Origin: an uncultured Carboxylicivirga sp.
Lineage (GTDB): Bacteria; Bacteroidota; Bacteroidia; Bacteroidales; Marinilabiliaceae
NCBI GenBank assembly: GCA_947503525.1
Contig: CANNEA010000001.1
Span: forward strand, 186,001-250,000
Length of the DNA: 64,000 nucleotides
Reading direction: 5' to 3'
Under the pieces are notes generated by a model. The model saw only the letters and a list, made by a program, of their open reading frames with translations, was not told the DNA's origin and did no database searches. Both the position numbers and the translations under genes were made by a program. Position 1 is the stretch's first letter; the number at the start of each line of letters is the position of its first letter. Below, piece by piece: positions 9,207 through 19,433 of the stretch.

Positions 9207-12200
9207 ATGAAGAGATTTTACAATCTACTCACCCCTCTTCTTATTATCACTTTGTTATTTGCAAGCTCTTCTTTTTTGCTTGCTCAAAAGGGATATGAAA
9301 AGGGAGTGATTCGAATTAAATTTAACCAAACACAGGAAGCTGGTTTGGAAAGTATGACAGTACTAAAAAGTGCCGATGGCATTGTTCGTACTGGTATTAC
9401 ATCAATTGACCAACTTAACGAAAAGTACAAAACAGCATATCTAAAAAGGGTATTCCCTTATGCTGGAAAATTTGAGAAAAAACATAAAAAATATGGTCTT
9501 CATCTTTGGTATGAGCTAAGAGTAGATCCTGATGCTGATGTGAAGCGCACATCACAAGACTATCAGCAATTAATAGAAGTGGCCATAGCTGAAGGGGTTC
9601 ATGTTAAAAAGATTGACTATAAAAGAGAAGCTAACAGCTTTGGACAAAGTTCATTGATTGGTGGCGCCAATGATACCCAATATGGTGATCAATGGCACTA
9701 CAACAATACAGGACAAACAGGAGGTACGGTTGATGCCGATGTTGATTTACCGGAAGCCTGGGCAATTCAAACCGGAAGTACCGATATTATTGTTTCGATA
9801 CATGATGGCGGAATTGACGGTAGTCATGAGGATCTGCAAGGGAACTTGTGGACCAATCCAAATGAAATACCCGGTAATGGTATCGATGATGACAACAATG
9901 GCTATGTAGATGATGTACATGGTTACAACTTTGCGGACGATACAGGAACGATTCCTGCTGATGATCATGGAACCCATGTAGGTGGTACAGTAGCAGCGGA
10001 AACGAACAACGAAATTGGTATGGCTGGCGTTGCCGGAGGTACCGGAGCCGATGATGGAGTACGACTGATGTCGTGTACTTGTTTTGGCTTAACAGGAAAT
10101 GGTGGTTTCGAGGACTCCTATGTATATGCTGCTGATAATGGTTCAGTTATTTCACAAAATAGCTGGGGTTATGGTAGTTCAGGAGTCTATGATCAGGCTT
10201 TACTCGATGCATTGGATTACTTTATAGCTGAAGCTGGTAAAGATGAAAATGGCAATCAGACCGGGCCTATGGCTGGTGGTATTGTTATTTTTGCAGCTGG
10301 TAATGATGCTGATAATGGCGAATGGTATCCTGGTTATTACGAGCCTGTACTGGCAGTTGCCGGTACTGACCATAACGACGGTAAATATTTAAGCTCCAAT
10401 TATGGACCTTGGGTTGAAATGGCTGCTCCCGGAGCAAGTGTTGCCAGTACTGTGCCTGGTAATGCATATGCCAACTTTAGTGGAACATCAATGGCCTGTC
10501 CTCACGTGTCTGGTGTAGCTGCTCTAATTGTTTCTCAGTTTAAAGACGATGGCATTACCCCTCAACAAGTATGGGACAGATTAGTATCATCAACCGATCC
10601 ACTCTCATTTGATGGAGCTGAAGATTGGGGAACAGGTCGTTTAAATGCGTTTAAAGCACTGGCTGAGGACGACGGATTGGCACCGACAGATATTAGTGAC
10701 CTTATGGCAGGTGAAGTATCTGCAATTACTGTGACCTTATCATGGACAGCACCTGCTGATCAGCCGGATAATTATCCCGCTGTATCTTATGATTTAAGGT
10801 ATTCAATGAATCCAATTGATGCCGATAATTTTGATCAGGCTACCCAGATGGATGGACCTTCTCCTTTGGCTCCGGGTGAAAGTCAAACTTTTACAGCCAA
10901 AGGCTTGAGTCCTGAAACAAATTACTATTTCGCCATTAAATCAGCAGATTTCTTTGGTAATACTTCAGGTATTTCAAACACGGTTAATGCTACAACATTG
11001 CCTGCTCCTGAAATAGTAGTTGAAGGAATGCCTGATGTGGCCATTGATTTAGAAGTTAATCCGATTGCGATGGCTCCATTTACCATTCTTAATCAGGGCT
11101 CTGCAGAATTGACTTATAATATATTCCCTGTTTATAATGATGGTGGTTTAACACAAGTTCAATCCAACCTGCTTTATCCGGGTAAGGAAGAACCTATATT
11201 GGTTAATTTGGATACTCCACTTTCGGGAGAGCTAAATGCTCACACTTCATCGAATAACACTACAGTCCGTCAGTTATCATTTGAAAATGAAGTAGCCAAT
11301 TCTATTATTTATGATGATGGAGATGATGAAGCTGATGGCACCATTGCCGTAACGGCTAGTGGAACTCCTGTTCAATGGATAGCAGCTGCATCATTTGTAG
11401 TGCCTGAAATGGGTGCTCAACCTTTTATACTATCTCATGTTAATGCATTTATTGATGCTTCAGGTGCTGCCGGATCAAAACCTACAACCTTATCTGTTGT
11501 TGCAGGAGGAGATACCCCATCACAAGGTGAAGTTGTATTGATGCAGGAGTTTGGTAATGTGATTGGATCGCAATATGTTACCGTTTCCCTTGAAATGCCT
11601 GTCAGCTTTCAAATTGGTGACAAATTTTGGATTGTTTATGATTATCCTGATGTTCCATTGCGTTTAGGTTATGATGATTTGGATGGTGGTAATCGACCAG
11701 GAGGCAACTTAGTATACCTGAATGGTGCTTGGGAAGATATCCAAAATCAGCCAAACTGGGGTAACTACGTTTGGAATATCAGAGCTATTCAATCATCCTT
11801 ACAAGGTTTAAGTCTGAATGTATCTGAAGGTTCGATCGCTAATGGTGCATCGCAAGAAATACAAGTCACTTACGATGCTGAAGGTGTAACAACTAATGGA
11901 GAACACGACTTCAATATATTTGTATTGAGTAATGATCCGCTTAACCCGGTGTCGAAGGTGGAAGCGACTGTTACTATAACAGGGGCTCCGAATCCATCCT
12001 TGGGTGTTGATCCTGCTGAAATAAATGCCAATGTAGATGTCAATACTAATCCGATTCATGTTGAGACCATTACCATTTCAAACAGTGGGAATGCTGAATT
12101 GGAATACGACTTTACAGGACCAGTGGTTGATCAGAGTTATCATATTCCTGCTGTTACAGGACATTATCCAAAAGGAATGACAACTAGCTCACTTGGTTTG

Positions 12201-15200
12201 GCTCCGTATGTTAATAGTGAGGCGAATACAGGTTTACCGGTAGTTCAATTGGATGGATCAATGGCATATGGTATGGAGGTTTATCCTGGTAAATTCTTTA
12301 TGTCCTTGTCTACGGATGCACCCGGAACTTATGTGACATCAAGCGCTGTTACCTATACAGCCTATGCCGGTGATTTTGCAAAAGGCGACGATCAGCACAT
12401 GTATATTGTTGACAATGACGAGAGCATGTTGAAGAAACTGGATGTTGAAACAGGAGCTTTAGAGGATGTAGGGTCTACCTTAGCCTTTACCGATTTAGCC
12501 TGTGATAAAACATCAGGTGTGATGTATGCAGCTAACTATGAAGATCCGGTTTCAGTACTTTATACGGTAAATATTGAAACAGGTGTAGCAACAATGGTTG
12601 GTACAATGGGTGATGGTATAATGGTAGCTATTGCTTGTGATGGTGATGGAAACCTTTGGGGCCTTAACCTGGATGATAATATCTACTCCATTGATGCAAC
12701 AACAGGAGCAATGACTGCTGTTGGTAGTGCTGGTTTTGATGCCAACTATGCGCAAAGTATGGCTTGGGATCCAGCTAACGATATTGTATATCTGGCAGCC
12801 TATAATAATGCCTCAAGTGCTGGTGAATTGAGGATTCTGGATACAGAAACCGGTGCAACTGAACTAGTAGGCGCCTTTCCTGGTAATGCTGAAGTGTGTG
12901 CCTTTGGATTTCCTGGTGGTGGCGGATCAGACTTTGTCTCTGTTGAACCATTAGCTGGAACTGTTGCTGCAGGAGGATCTACAACTGTAAACGTAGAAAT
13001 TGATGGCACAAATCTGCCAAATGGAGAACATGCTTCATCATTGACATTATACACCAATGACATTGAAAACTTGTCAACTACTATTCCTGTTAATGTGCAG
13101 GTGAGTGGACAAACCGGTGAGATTGTTATTGCTGAAGAAATGATTGAAATGGGAACTGTTTTTGTGAACGATAAAAAAGAGCAGCCATTCGTAATCAGTA
13201 ATAACGGTATTGGTGATCTTACTATTTCATCAATAACTGCTACAACTTCATTATTTACCACCGATCTTGTGGATGGAACTGTATTATCTACAGGTGACTC
13301 AGTAGTAGTGAAGGTGATATTCAAGTCGCAGTTTATGGGACAGTTCAATGACATACTAACCGTTAATAGCGATGATTTGGCGATGCCTGCAGTAAATGTT
13401 ACTGTTACTGCAAATACCATTTCGCCTCCGGTTATTGGTCTTGAGCCTGCTGAAGCAGAAGTTGAGATGGATGCCGGCCAGACGAAGGTTGAGCAATTTA
13501 CAATCAAAAATACAGGATTGTATCCACTTCAATTCTCAATTCCTGAAGTGGCCTTAACGCAAATATTAAGTGATCCTGAGGTCATTCAGAATAATACTAC
13601 TCTGATTACAGATATGGTTCAGATGGGTGAGAAAGGTACTGCTGACTCACGCAGAGGTAATCCTGTTTTACTTGGTGCTGGTGGACCTGATGATCAGGGT
13701 TATGCCTGGATTGATAGTAAGGAAAATGGTGGCCCGGTATTCTCATGGACTGATATTTCAGAAACGGGTACGGAGATTGTTCCGGATAGCGATGATGGTT
13801 CAGAAGAGATTGAATTGCCATTTGGCTTCAAGTTTTATGGTGAACCTAAAACTTCGGTTACTGTGGCTTCCAATGGTTTCTTAACCTTTGGTACATCATT
13901 AGGTTCGTTTGGTGGTTATTCCAACAAACAAATTCCAACATCAGGTGCGCCAGATGATATTATTGCTCCTTTCTGGGATGATTTGAGACCATCTGCTCGC
14001 AGAGGACAAATCTTCTATCAGGCTTCAGCTGAGAAATTCGTAGTTCAGTATCACGAAGTTGGAACTTATAGTAGCCCAACAGGTACCATTACCTTCCAGG
14101 TAGTGCTTTATCCAAATGGTTACATTGAGTATCTGTACAATGATGTAAGTTTGTCGAATACTGAAACAGCAACAGTAGGTACTGAAAATGTGGATGGTAC
14201 TATTGGTTTACAGGTGGCATTTAATACAGCTTTTGTTGAAGATAACATGGCAGTATTAATATTCCCGGGACGTACTCCTTTTGATTTAACTGTAAGTCAG
14301 CTTTCGGGTATCGTTCAGCCAAATCAGGAGCAGGTGATTGAATTGACCATTGATGCTACGGATTTAGTTGAGGATAATTATATTAATGAGTTACTCATTA
14401 AGAATAATGATCCATTACGCTCAGAACAAGTATTTACTACCATGTTAAATGTTAAAGGATTCCCAGAAATAGTGGTAAGTCCTGAGGTAATAGAATTTGA
14501 TCCTCTTTTCCAGGGATTATCGTCTATGAAGACCCTTAAGGTAGAAAATACCGGAAGTAAAGACTTGAACATTAGTTCGGTTACTTCTAGTGAAGCTTCA
14601 TTTACCGTAGATTTTGAGAATCCGATTAATTTGGCTCCTAATACTAGCAAAACATTCTATTTAACATACACAGCCATTAATATTGGTGAAGTTACTGCGG
14701 ATATTGTAATAAGCAGTAGTGATACCTTTGGTAATGAAGAAGTAAGTGTTGCAGTATCAGGTACCGGACTTGTGCCTCCTGAGGTAGAAGTAACAACAAA
14801 TCCATCGCCTGTTGAAGTTACAGTAATGGCTGGTGAAATGGAAAGTATTGATGTGGCAGTTGCCAATAATGGTGGTTCTGATTTAGCATACACATTAGTT
14901 AAGCCATTCTACTCAACGGTAGGAGAGGTAACTATGGCCAATCATACACCGGCTCCGGCCTTGACTTCTAAAGATGATACGGATTCCCGCGTTGGTGAAC
15001 CTGTTCAACTTGGTAAAGGTGGTCCTGATATGTTTGGATACATGTGGATGGACAGCGACGAAAGTGCAGAAGTAATGTACGATTGGATGGAAATTAGCGT
15101 TATGGGCACTAAGCTTGACTTGGGTGCTGACGATGGCGTATTTGTTGATTTGCCTTTCAACTTCCCATTCTATGATGGCATGTATGCTCAAATGCAGGTG

Positions 15201-18200
15201 GCTTCCAATGGCTTTATCACCTTTGGAACAGAGCTTGGTTCGATTGGCGGATTCTCTAATCAGGACATTCCTGATGATAGTAATCCTAATAATTTAATAG
15301 CTCCACTTTGGGATGATATTGAGCCTCAAAATGGTGATGGTGTGTATTTATATACTACAAACGATTATGTGGTGGTTCAGTACAATGAAGTACCCGCATT
15401 CTTAGGTAGTACATATGCTACTTTCCAGGCTATTATATATGCTAATGGTGACATTAAATACCAGTATAAAGATGTTGAATCTTATTCCGGTGTTGAGCGA
15501 GCTACTGTTGGTATAGAAAACGAAGACGGTACAAATGCATTGTCGGTTGTATTCAATAATACTTACCTGAAAAACGAATTGGCCTTGATGATTAAGAGCC
15601 CATTTGTAACCGGTAGTGTTGCACCTGGTGCTATAGCCAATGTAGAGTTAGTATTTGATGCCAGCGATATGTATGATGGCGTTTACGAAGCCCCATTGAA
15701 GGTCTTAAGTAACGATCCGGCAACTCCAACTGTGGAGGTTCCAACAACCTTAACTGTAATCGGTGAGCCTGAAATTACCTTAAGTGCCGATATGATGGTA
15801 TTTGATCCTATTTATTATATCGAGGATGAAATGAATACTGTAACTCAGGAACTGATCATTAGTAATACCGGAACCAAGTTACTTGCCATTGATTCGGTGT
15901 ACTTTATGAATGCATCAGATGTCTTTACTAAAGATAAATCGGGCGCATTTGAATTGTTACCTGAAGAAGAGTTAATGGTGAAGCTAAGCTTTACACCAAA
16001 TGCGGTAGGTACCTATAGTAATAAGCTAAAAGTAGCATCCAATGATGAGGATATGTCATTAGTTTGGGCCGAGTTACAAGCTGAAGCAATTGCTCCACCG
16101 GTAGCTGTGTTTGATCCAACAAGTAAACTGGAACTGCACTTACGCTCTGATGAATCTGTTTCATCATTGAGTAATATTGCCAATGGAGGCGCAAGCGTAT
16201 TGAACTTTGATGCCAGTGTGATATATCTGGAAGATGGTTCTGCAGAAACAACAGCCGTAAGCCCAATCTATGAGCGCAATGATGCTCAGGTAGTGGTGAA
16301 TCGTTCATTTGCTCAAAGTGGTAGGGCATTAACTTATCAGCAAGCAGCTGAACCAGATAACTTTACCAATTCCATCATATATGACCCAGAGCTTGCTCCG
16401 GATGATTATTATGGATATAACGGAACAGCCGCTTATAGCGCAGCTAACAGGTTTATGGTAACAAGCAGTACCTTTAAGTTAACGCACATTACTAACTATT
16501 ATCAAAATTGGGATGTTAGCGATCCTGTTGTACTTGAGATTTACAAAGGTGGTTCTCTTCCTGGCGAAGGTGAATTAGTAGCTACGCAAGCTTATACGCA
16601 TGCTGAAGCTTCTGGTGGTGCCAATTGTTTGATTGAATTGAATACGCCATTGAACTTTGTAAGTGGTGATGTATTCTTTGCTGTGATGCATTATCCGCAA
16701 GCCATGACTTTCCCTGCCGGATTTAATAATGGTATTGCAGGTGTTGAAGGCGTTTCATATTGGTACGATGTGAATGGCTCTGCATGGTTGGATGAAGATC
16801 CGGGTTATGTATATAAAATCAGAGCCTATGAAGCTGCTGGTTCTGTGCAGGGCGATTGGTTGACTATTAGTACGCCAACTGGTGAAGTGGAAGCCGGAAC
16901 GTCAATTGATAATACACTTTATATTGATGCGAATACCGCTAAAGGTGGATTCAATTATGCTAAAGTGATGTACAACACCAATGACCCAATGAACCCTACT
17001 TTTGAGTATCCGGTTGAGATATATGTCAATCAATTACCGGTAGCCATACAGTCGGTAGATACTTTGGTGGTGAATGAAGGTCAGCTTGTTGAGACGATCT
17101 TTGAAGTGGTTGATCCTGAAGGTGGACTTGTTGAGTTTGAACTTGAAAATGCCAATGCCTTTATATCTATGCAAGTTGACGGTAACCTGGCAACTGTAAC
17201 TTATGCTCCTGATTTTGAACAAGGAGGAACACATAACTTCGTGCTTAAGGCGACGGATGATATGGGTGAAAGCATTAGTCTTCCTTTCGCTATTATAGTG
17301 AAAAACGTTAACAGGGTACCTGTTGTGATGGAAGATATAATGAGTCAACTGTACTTTGTTGATGATGCACGCAACGAGATTGATTTGGCTTATTATTTCA
17401 ACGATCCGGATGGACAAGAGTTAGTATACTCTGCTTTTGCCAGTTCGTATGATGCCTTTGATCTTGAGGTGGATGGTGATAAACTGCACATTACACCTAC
17501 TGACCTGGGTACGGCAGTGGTAACAGTTCTGGCTACCGATCCTGAAGGAGCGCATACTGCTATTACATTTAATGTAAGAGTTCGTGGTGCAGAGAATCAT
17601 GCACCAGAGCTAGTTATGGCAATGGATAACATTATGATGTTCCCTGATGAATTTGCTGACCTGGATTTAAGCAATTATTTTGTTGATCCGGATTGGGATG
17701 AGTTATCTTATAGCTTCACGCTTTCAGGTACTTCTTCAGTTAACGTAAGTTTAAATGGCACTGTAATGTCAATCGATCCTTATCAGATAGGTATGGCTGT
17801 ACTTTCTATTTACGCTGATGACAGCAGAGGCGGTGTTACTGCTACTACGCTGGGTGTTGTTGTATTGGGCGATGCCAATGGAGCACCATTCCTTGTTAAT
17901 GCCTTAAATAACCGCAATTACAGCATAGCAGATACAGAAGATAATATTGATCTGAATTCCGTATTTGCGGATCCTGAAAACGATCAGTTGATGTATGTAG
18001 CCAAAGTTACTTCTGGTGAATCGGTTGAGGTTGAGGTAATAGATAATGTTCTTCAGGTAACACCTATTGCTGAAGGCAGCAGTGAGATTATTATTTATGC
18101 TAGCGATGAGCAGAGTGGATTAGCTTACACAACATTTATTGCTGAGGTTGGAGGTGTAACTACCAATTTAGGTGATGAAAGCTTAGATGCTAAGCTAAGT

Positions 18201-18443
18201 AACTATCCGAATCCATTGCGTGAGACAACTACATTTACTTACTCTATTGTTGAAGCAGGTGAGGTAAGAATTGAAATCGTAGACCTTAAAGGAAATACAG
18301 TGGAAGTTCTGAATCAGAAGCTGCAAAGTAGTGGTGAGCATGAAGTGGTTTACGAAGCTGGTAAATTACGAAGTGGAATGTATTTCTATCGATTAATTGT
18401 TAACGATAAAGCGATACAAACCAATAGAATGATTGTAAAATAA
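9207..18443 (+). CDS. Giant secreted S8 (subtilisin-like) protease with Ig-like arrays and T9SS signal
   Basis: This 3078-residue protein has a signal peptide ending near LLAQ, a prodomain and an S8 peptidase domain. The triad is D200 (HDGGID), H254 (DDHGTH) and S428 (GTSMACPH). A fibronectin III-like domain follows at about 490-595. A long tail comes next: two NSIIYD-type modules (from about 698 and 2388), three ASPM/Hydin-like Ig modules, two homologous modules with VASNGF-[LI]-TFG (about 1485-1690 and 1930-2130), cadherin-like repeats (about 2610-2980) and a T9SS sorting domain (about 2990-3078). It is expected at the cell surface or outside, digesting protein or acting as a multidomain adhesin-protease. 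It is monocistronic, with its own terminator at 18468. Physiological substrate unknown. Confidence 0.9.
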   Translation: MKRFYNLLTPLLIITLLFASSSFLLAQKGYEKGVIRIKFNQTQEAGLESMTVLKSADGIVRTGITSIDQLNEKYKTAYLKRVFPYAGKFEKKHKKYGLHLWYELRVDPDADVKRTSQDYQQLIEVAIAEGVHVKKIDYKREANSFGQSSLIGGANDTQYGDQWHYNNTGQTGGTVDADVDLPEAWAIQTGSTDIIVSIHDGGIDGSHEDLQGNLWTNPNEIPGNGIDDDNNGYVDDVHGYNFADDTGTIPADDHGTHVGGTVAAETNNEIGMAGVAGGTGADDGVRLMSCTCFGLTGNGGFEDSYVYAADNGSVISQNSWGYGSSGVYDQALLDALDYFIAEAGKDENGNQTGPMAGGIVIFAAGNDADNGEWYPGYYEPVLAVAGTDHNDGKYLSSNYGPWVEMAAPGASVASTVPGNAYANFSGTSMACPHVSGVAALIVSQFKDDGITPQQVWDRLVSSTDPLSFDGAEDWGTGRLNAFKALAEDDGLAPTDISDLMAGEVSAITVTLSWTAPADQPDNYPAVSYDLRYSMNPIDADNFDQATQMDGPSPLAPGESQTFTAKGLSPETNYYFAIKSADFFGNTSGISNTVNATTLPAPEIVVEGMPDVAIDLEVNPIAMAPFTILNQGSAELTYNIFPVYNDGGLTQVQSNLLYPGKEEPILVNLDTPLSGELNAHTSSNNTTVRQLSFENEVANSIIYDDGDDEADGTIAVTASGTPVQWIAAASFVVPEMGAQPFILSHVNAFIDASGAAGSKPTTLSVVAGGDTPSQGEVVLMQEFGNVIGSQYVTVSLEMPVSFQIGDKFWIVYDYPDVPLRLGYDDLDGGNRPGGNLVYLNGAWEDIQNQPNWGNYVWNIRAIQSSLQGLSLNVSEGSIANGASQEIQVTYDAEGVTTNGEHDFNIFVLSNDPLNPVSKVEATVTITGAPNPSLGVDPAEINANVDVNTNPIHVETITISNSGNAELEYDFTGPVVDQSYHIPAVTGHYPKGMTTSSLGLAPYVNSEANTGLPVVQLDGSMAYGMEVYPGKFFMSLSTDAPGTYVTSSAVTYTAYAGDFAKGDDQHMYIVDNDESMLKKLDVETGALEDVGSTLAFTDLACDKTSGVMYAANYEDPVSVLYTVNIETGVATMVGTMGDGIMVAIACDGDGNLWGLNLDDNIYSIDATTGAMTAVGSAGFDANYAQSMAWDPANDIVYLAAYNNASSAGELRILDTETGATELVGAFPGNAEVCAFGFPGGGGSDFVSVEPLAGTVAAGGSTTVNVEIDGTNLPNGEHASSLTLYTNDIENLSTTIPVNVQVSGQTGEIVIAEEMIEMGTVFVNDKKEQPFVISNNGIGDLTISSITATTSLFTTDLVDGTVLSTGDSVVVKVIFKSQFMGQFNDILTVNSDDLAMPAVNVTVTANTISPPVIGLEPAEAEVEMDAGQTKVEQFTIKNTGLYPLQFSIPEVALTQILSDPEVIQNNTTLITDMVQMGEKGTADSRRGNPVLLGAGGPDDQGYAWIDSKENGGPVFSWTDISETGTEIVPDSDDGSEEIELPFGFKFYGEPKTSVTVASNGFLTFGTSLGSFGGYSNKQIPTSGAPDDIIAPFWDDLRPSARRGQIFYQASAEKFVVQYHEVGTYSSPTGTITFQVVLYPNGYIEYLYNDVSLSNTETATVGTENVDGTIGLQVAFNTAFVEDNMAVLIFPGRTPFDLTVSQLSGIVQPNQEQVIELTIDATDLVEDNYINELLIKNNDPLRSEQVFTTMLNVKGFPEIVVSPEVIEFDPLFQGLSSMKTLKVENTGSKDLNISSVTSSEASFTVDFENPINLAPNTSKTFYLTYTAINIGEVTADIVISSSDTFGNEEVSVAVSGTGLVPPEVEVTTNPSPVEVTVMAGEMESIDVAVANNGGSDLAYTLVKPFYSTVGEVTMANHTPAPALTSKDDTDSRVGEPVQLGKGGPDMFGYMWMDSDESAEVMYDWMEISVMGTKLDLGADDGVFVDLPFNFPFYDGMYAQMQVASNGFITFGTELGSIGGFSNQDIPDDSNPNNLIAPLWDDIEPQNGDGVYLYTTNDYVVVQYNEVPAFLGSTYATFQAIIYANGDIKYQYKDVESYSGVERATVGIENEDGTNALSVVFNNTYLKNELALMIKSPFVTGSVAPGAIANVELVFDASDMYDGVYEAPLKVLSNDPATPTVEVPTTLTVIGEPEITLSADMMVFDPIYYIEDEMNTVTQELIISNTGTKLLAIDSVYFMNASDVFTKDKSGAFELLPEEELMVKLSFTPNAVGTYSNKLKVASNDEDMSLVWAELQAEAIAPPVAVFDPTSKLELHLRSDESVSSLSNIANGGASVLNFDASVIYLEDGSAETTAVSPIYERNDAQVVVNRSFAQSGRALTYQQAAEPDNFTNSIIYDPELAPDDYYGYNGTAAYSAANRFMVTSSTFKLTHITNYYQNWDVSDPVVLEIYKGGSLPGEGELVATQAYTHAEASGGANCLIELNTPLNFVSGDVFFAVMHYPQAMTFPAGFNNGIAGVEGVSYWYDVNGSAWLDEDPGYVYKIRAYEAAGSVQGDWLTISTPTGEVEAGTSIDNTLYIDANTAKGGFNYAKVMYNTNDPMNPTFEYPVEIYVNQLPVAIQSVDTLVVNEGQLVETIFEVVDPEGGLVEFELENANAFISMQVDGNLATVTYAPDFEQGGTHNFVLKATDDMGESISLPFAIIVKNVNRVPVVMEDIMSQLYFVDDARNEIDLAYYFNDPDGQELVYSAFASSYDAFDLEVDGDKLHITPTDLGTAVVTVLATDPEGAHTAITFNVRVRGAENHAPELVMAMDNIMMFPDEFADLDLSNYFVDPDWDELSYSFTLSGTSSVNVSLNGTVMSIDPYQIGMAVLSIYADDSRGGVTATTLGVVVLGDANGAPFLVNALNNRNYSIADTEDNIDLNSVFADPENDQLMYVAKVTSGESVEVEVIDNVLQVTPIAEGSSEIIIYASDEQSGLAYTTFIAEVGGVTTNLGDESLDAKLSNYPNPLRETTTFTYSIVEAGEVRIEIVDLKGNTVEVLNQKLQSSGEHEVVYEAGKLRSGMYFYRLIVNDKAIQTNRMIVK

Positions 18444-18467
18444 TATAATCAACACTTGTTCATAATT

Positions 18468-18500
18468 AAAGCCATCTGCTTCGTGCAGGTGGCTTTTTTT
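18468..18500 (+). terminator. Rho-independent terminator after S8 protease
   Basis: A 12-bp stem with one G-U pair (AAAGCCATCTGC with GCAGGTGGCTTT) closes a 5-base loop TTCGT and runs into a T-tract. It lies 25 bases after the protease stop codon. Confidence 0.92.
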
Positions 18501-18543
18501 ATATCTGACTTTTAGAGTTTGAAGTTGAAATCAGGTTGTTATA

Positions 18544-18828
18544 TTATTCTGTCTCTATTTCTTTTATAAGGATAGTATGGGTTTCTCGTAGCAGTTTTCT
18601 GCTAAAGTATGAAGAGCTTTTAAAGGTATAATTGACGTCAAAAATAATCAGATGTTCATCACGAGTCATCTCAGCAATTTCAAAAGAAAGATAACTGGTT
18701 ATCGGATATTTGCTTTTAATATAATTTTCGAGGTAATGATCCAATTCTTTTGAACCAATTTTCAAGTCTACTTCCTCAATAAATTCTTTATCACCTTTGT
18801 TTAATTCAAATAATCTAAGCTTTTTCAT
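18544..18828 (-). CDS. Small hypothetical protein
   Basis: This 94-residue protein starts at ATG 18828 and has a hydrophilic, strongly charged composition with a plausible alpha/beta pattern. It has no signal peptide and no motif I recognise. It lies alone between the protease terminator and a 550-base gap. It is kept because the frame fills the space cleanly and the codon use looks like that of its neighbours, but function is unknown and the call that it is a real gene is moderate. Confidence 0.55.
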   Translation of the reverse strand: MKKLRLFELNKGDKEFIEEVDLKIGSKELDHYLENYIKSKYPITSYLSFEIAEMTRDEHLIIFDVNYTFKSSSYFSRKLLRETHTILIKEIETE

Positions 18829-19380
18829 TTTGTAATGTTTTATTTATACTAAAATTATGAATAATATCTTTTAGCTGAGTAGGGTGCTTTCCCAAGTAGC
18901 TCAGAGTATTATAAAGTTGCGAACGTAAACCTGCATTAAATATTTGAACTTTCATCAATAATGTTCAAAAACTATAATTCTTTATTTACAAAATTGATGC
19001 CACAGCATTGATATTTTGCCTGTGTTGGCTCGACTTAATTTAATATTTTGGCTCGGACCATAGGATACAATGCGCTTGGTGTTGAATAAGGATGAGGGAT
19101 TAAGGAATAGGTTTTGGGGGTAGGCCTTAGGTTTTAGGAAGCGATTAAAGAAGAGTGATAATCGATTAAGGATGGTATGAGTTAAAGTATCAGGATGCGA
19201 TCTTTATTAACAGCTTGCCAATAGAGATCGCATCCTTAGTATGGATCATCCTTTTTAGAGGTTTGACGAAACGTTTTTTTTTGAATTCATGTAGATCAAG
19301 AACGTTCCTTGTCAGGTAAGGTGATTTAAAAGATAGAAGTGTTGTTGTCGGCTAGTGATAATGTACTAAAAAAGGTCATA
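18829..19380. other. Intergenic region with inverted repeat
   Basis: About 550 bases without a gene. It holds the promoter side of the small hypothetical gene, a purine-rich stretch (about 19080-19190) with repeated GATTAAGGA-like words, and the inverted repeat at 19192-19236. Nothing else is recognisable. Confidence 0.5.
19192..19236. repeat. Inverted repeat element, copy 1
   Basis: Arms AGGATGCGATCT (19192-19203) and AGATCGCATCCT (19225-19236) are a perfect 12-bp inverted repeat. The loop resembles the loop of a second copy at 25124-25166: TTATTA near the left arm, AGC in the middle, CCAATA near the right arm. It lies about 200 bases downstream of the BNR gene stop. Confidence 0.7.
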
Positions 19381-19416
19381 AAAAAACACCGACAACTGCA
19401 GTTATCGGTGTTTTTA
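19381..19416. terminator. Hairpin terminator of BNR gene
   Basis: The stem AAAAACACCGA (19382-19392) and TCGGTGTTTTT (19405-19415) encloses a self-complementary AACTGCAGTT. It sits 18 bases past the BNR gene stop. A/T-runs on both sides allow termination in either direction. Confidence 0.88.
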
Positions 19417-19433
19417 CTAAAATTGAATTCGTC

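Noticed and set aside
13606-15600. Two similar modules in the giant protease as evidence of assembly error
   Set aside because: The copies are related only at the protein level with many differences and the frame is open throughout, so this is an old domain duplication, not an assembly artefact.
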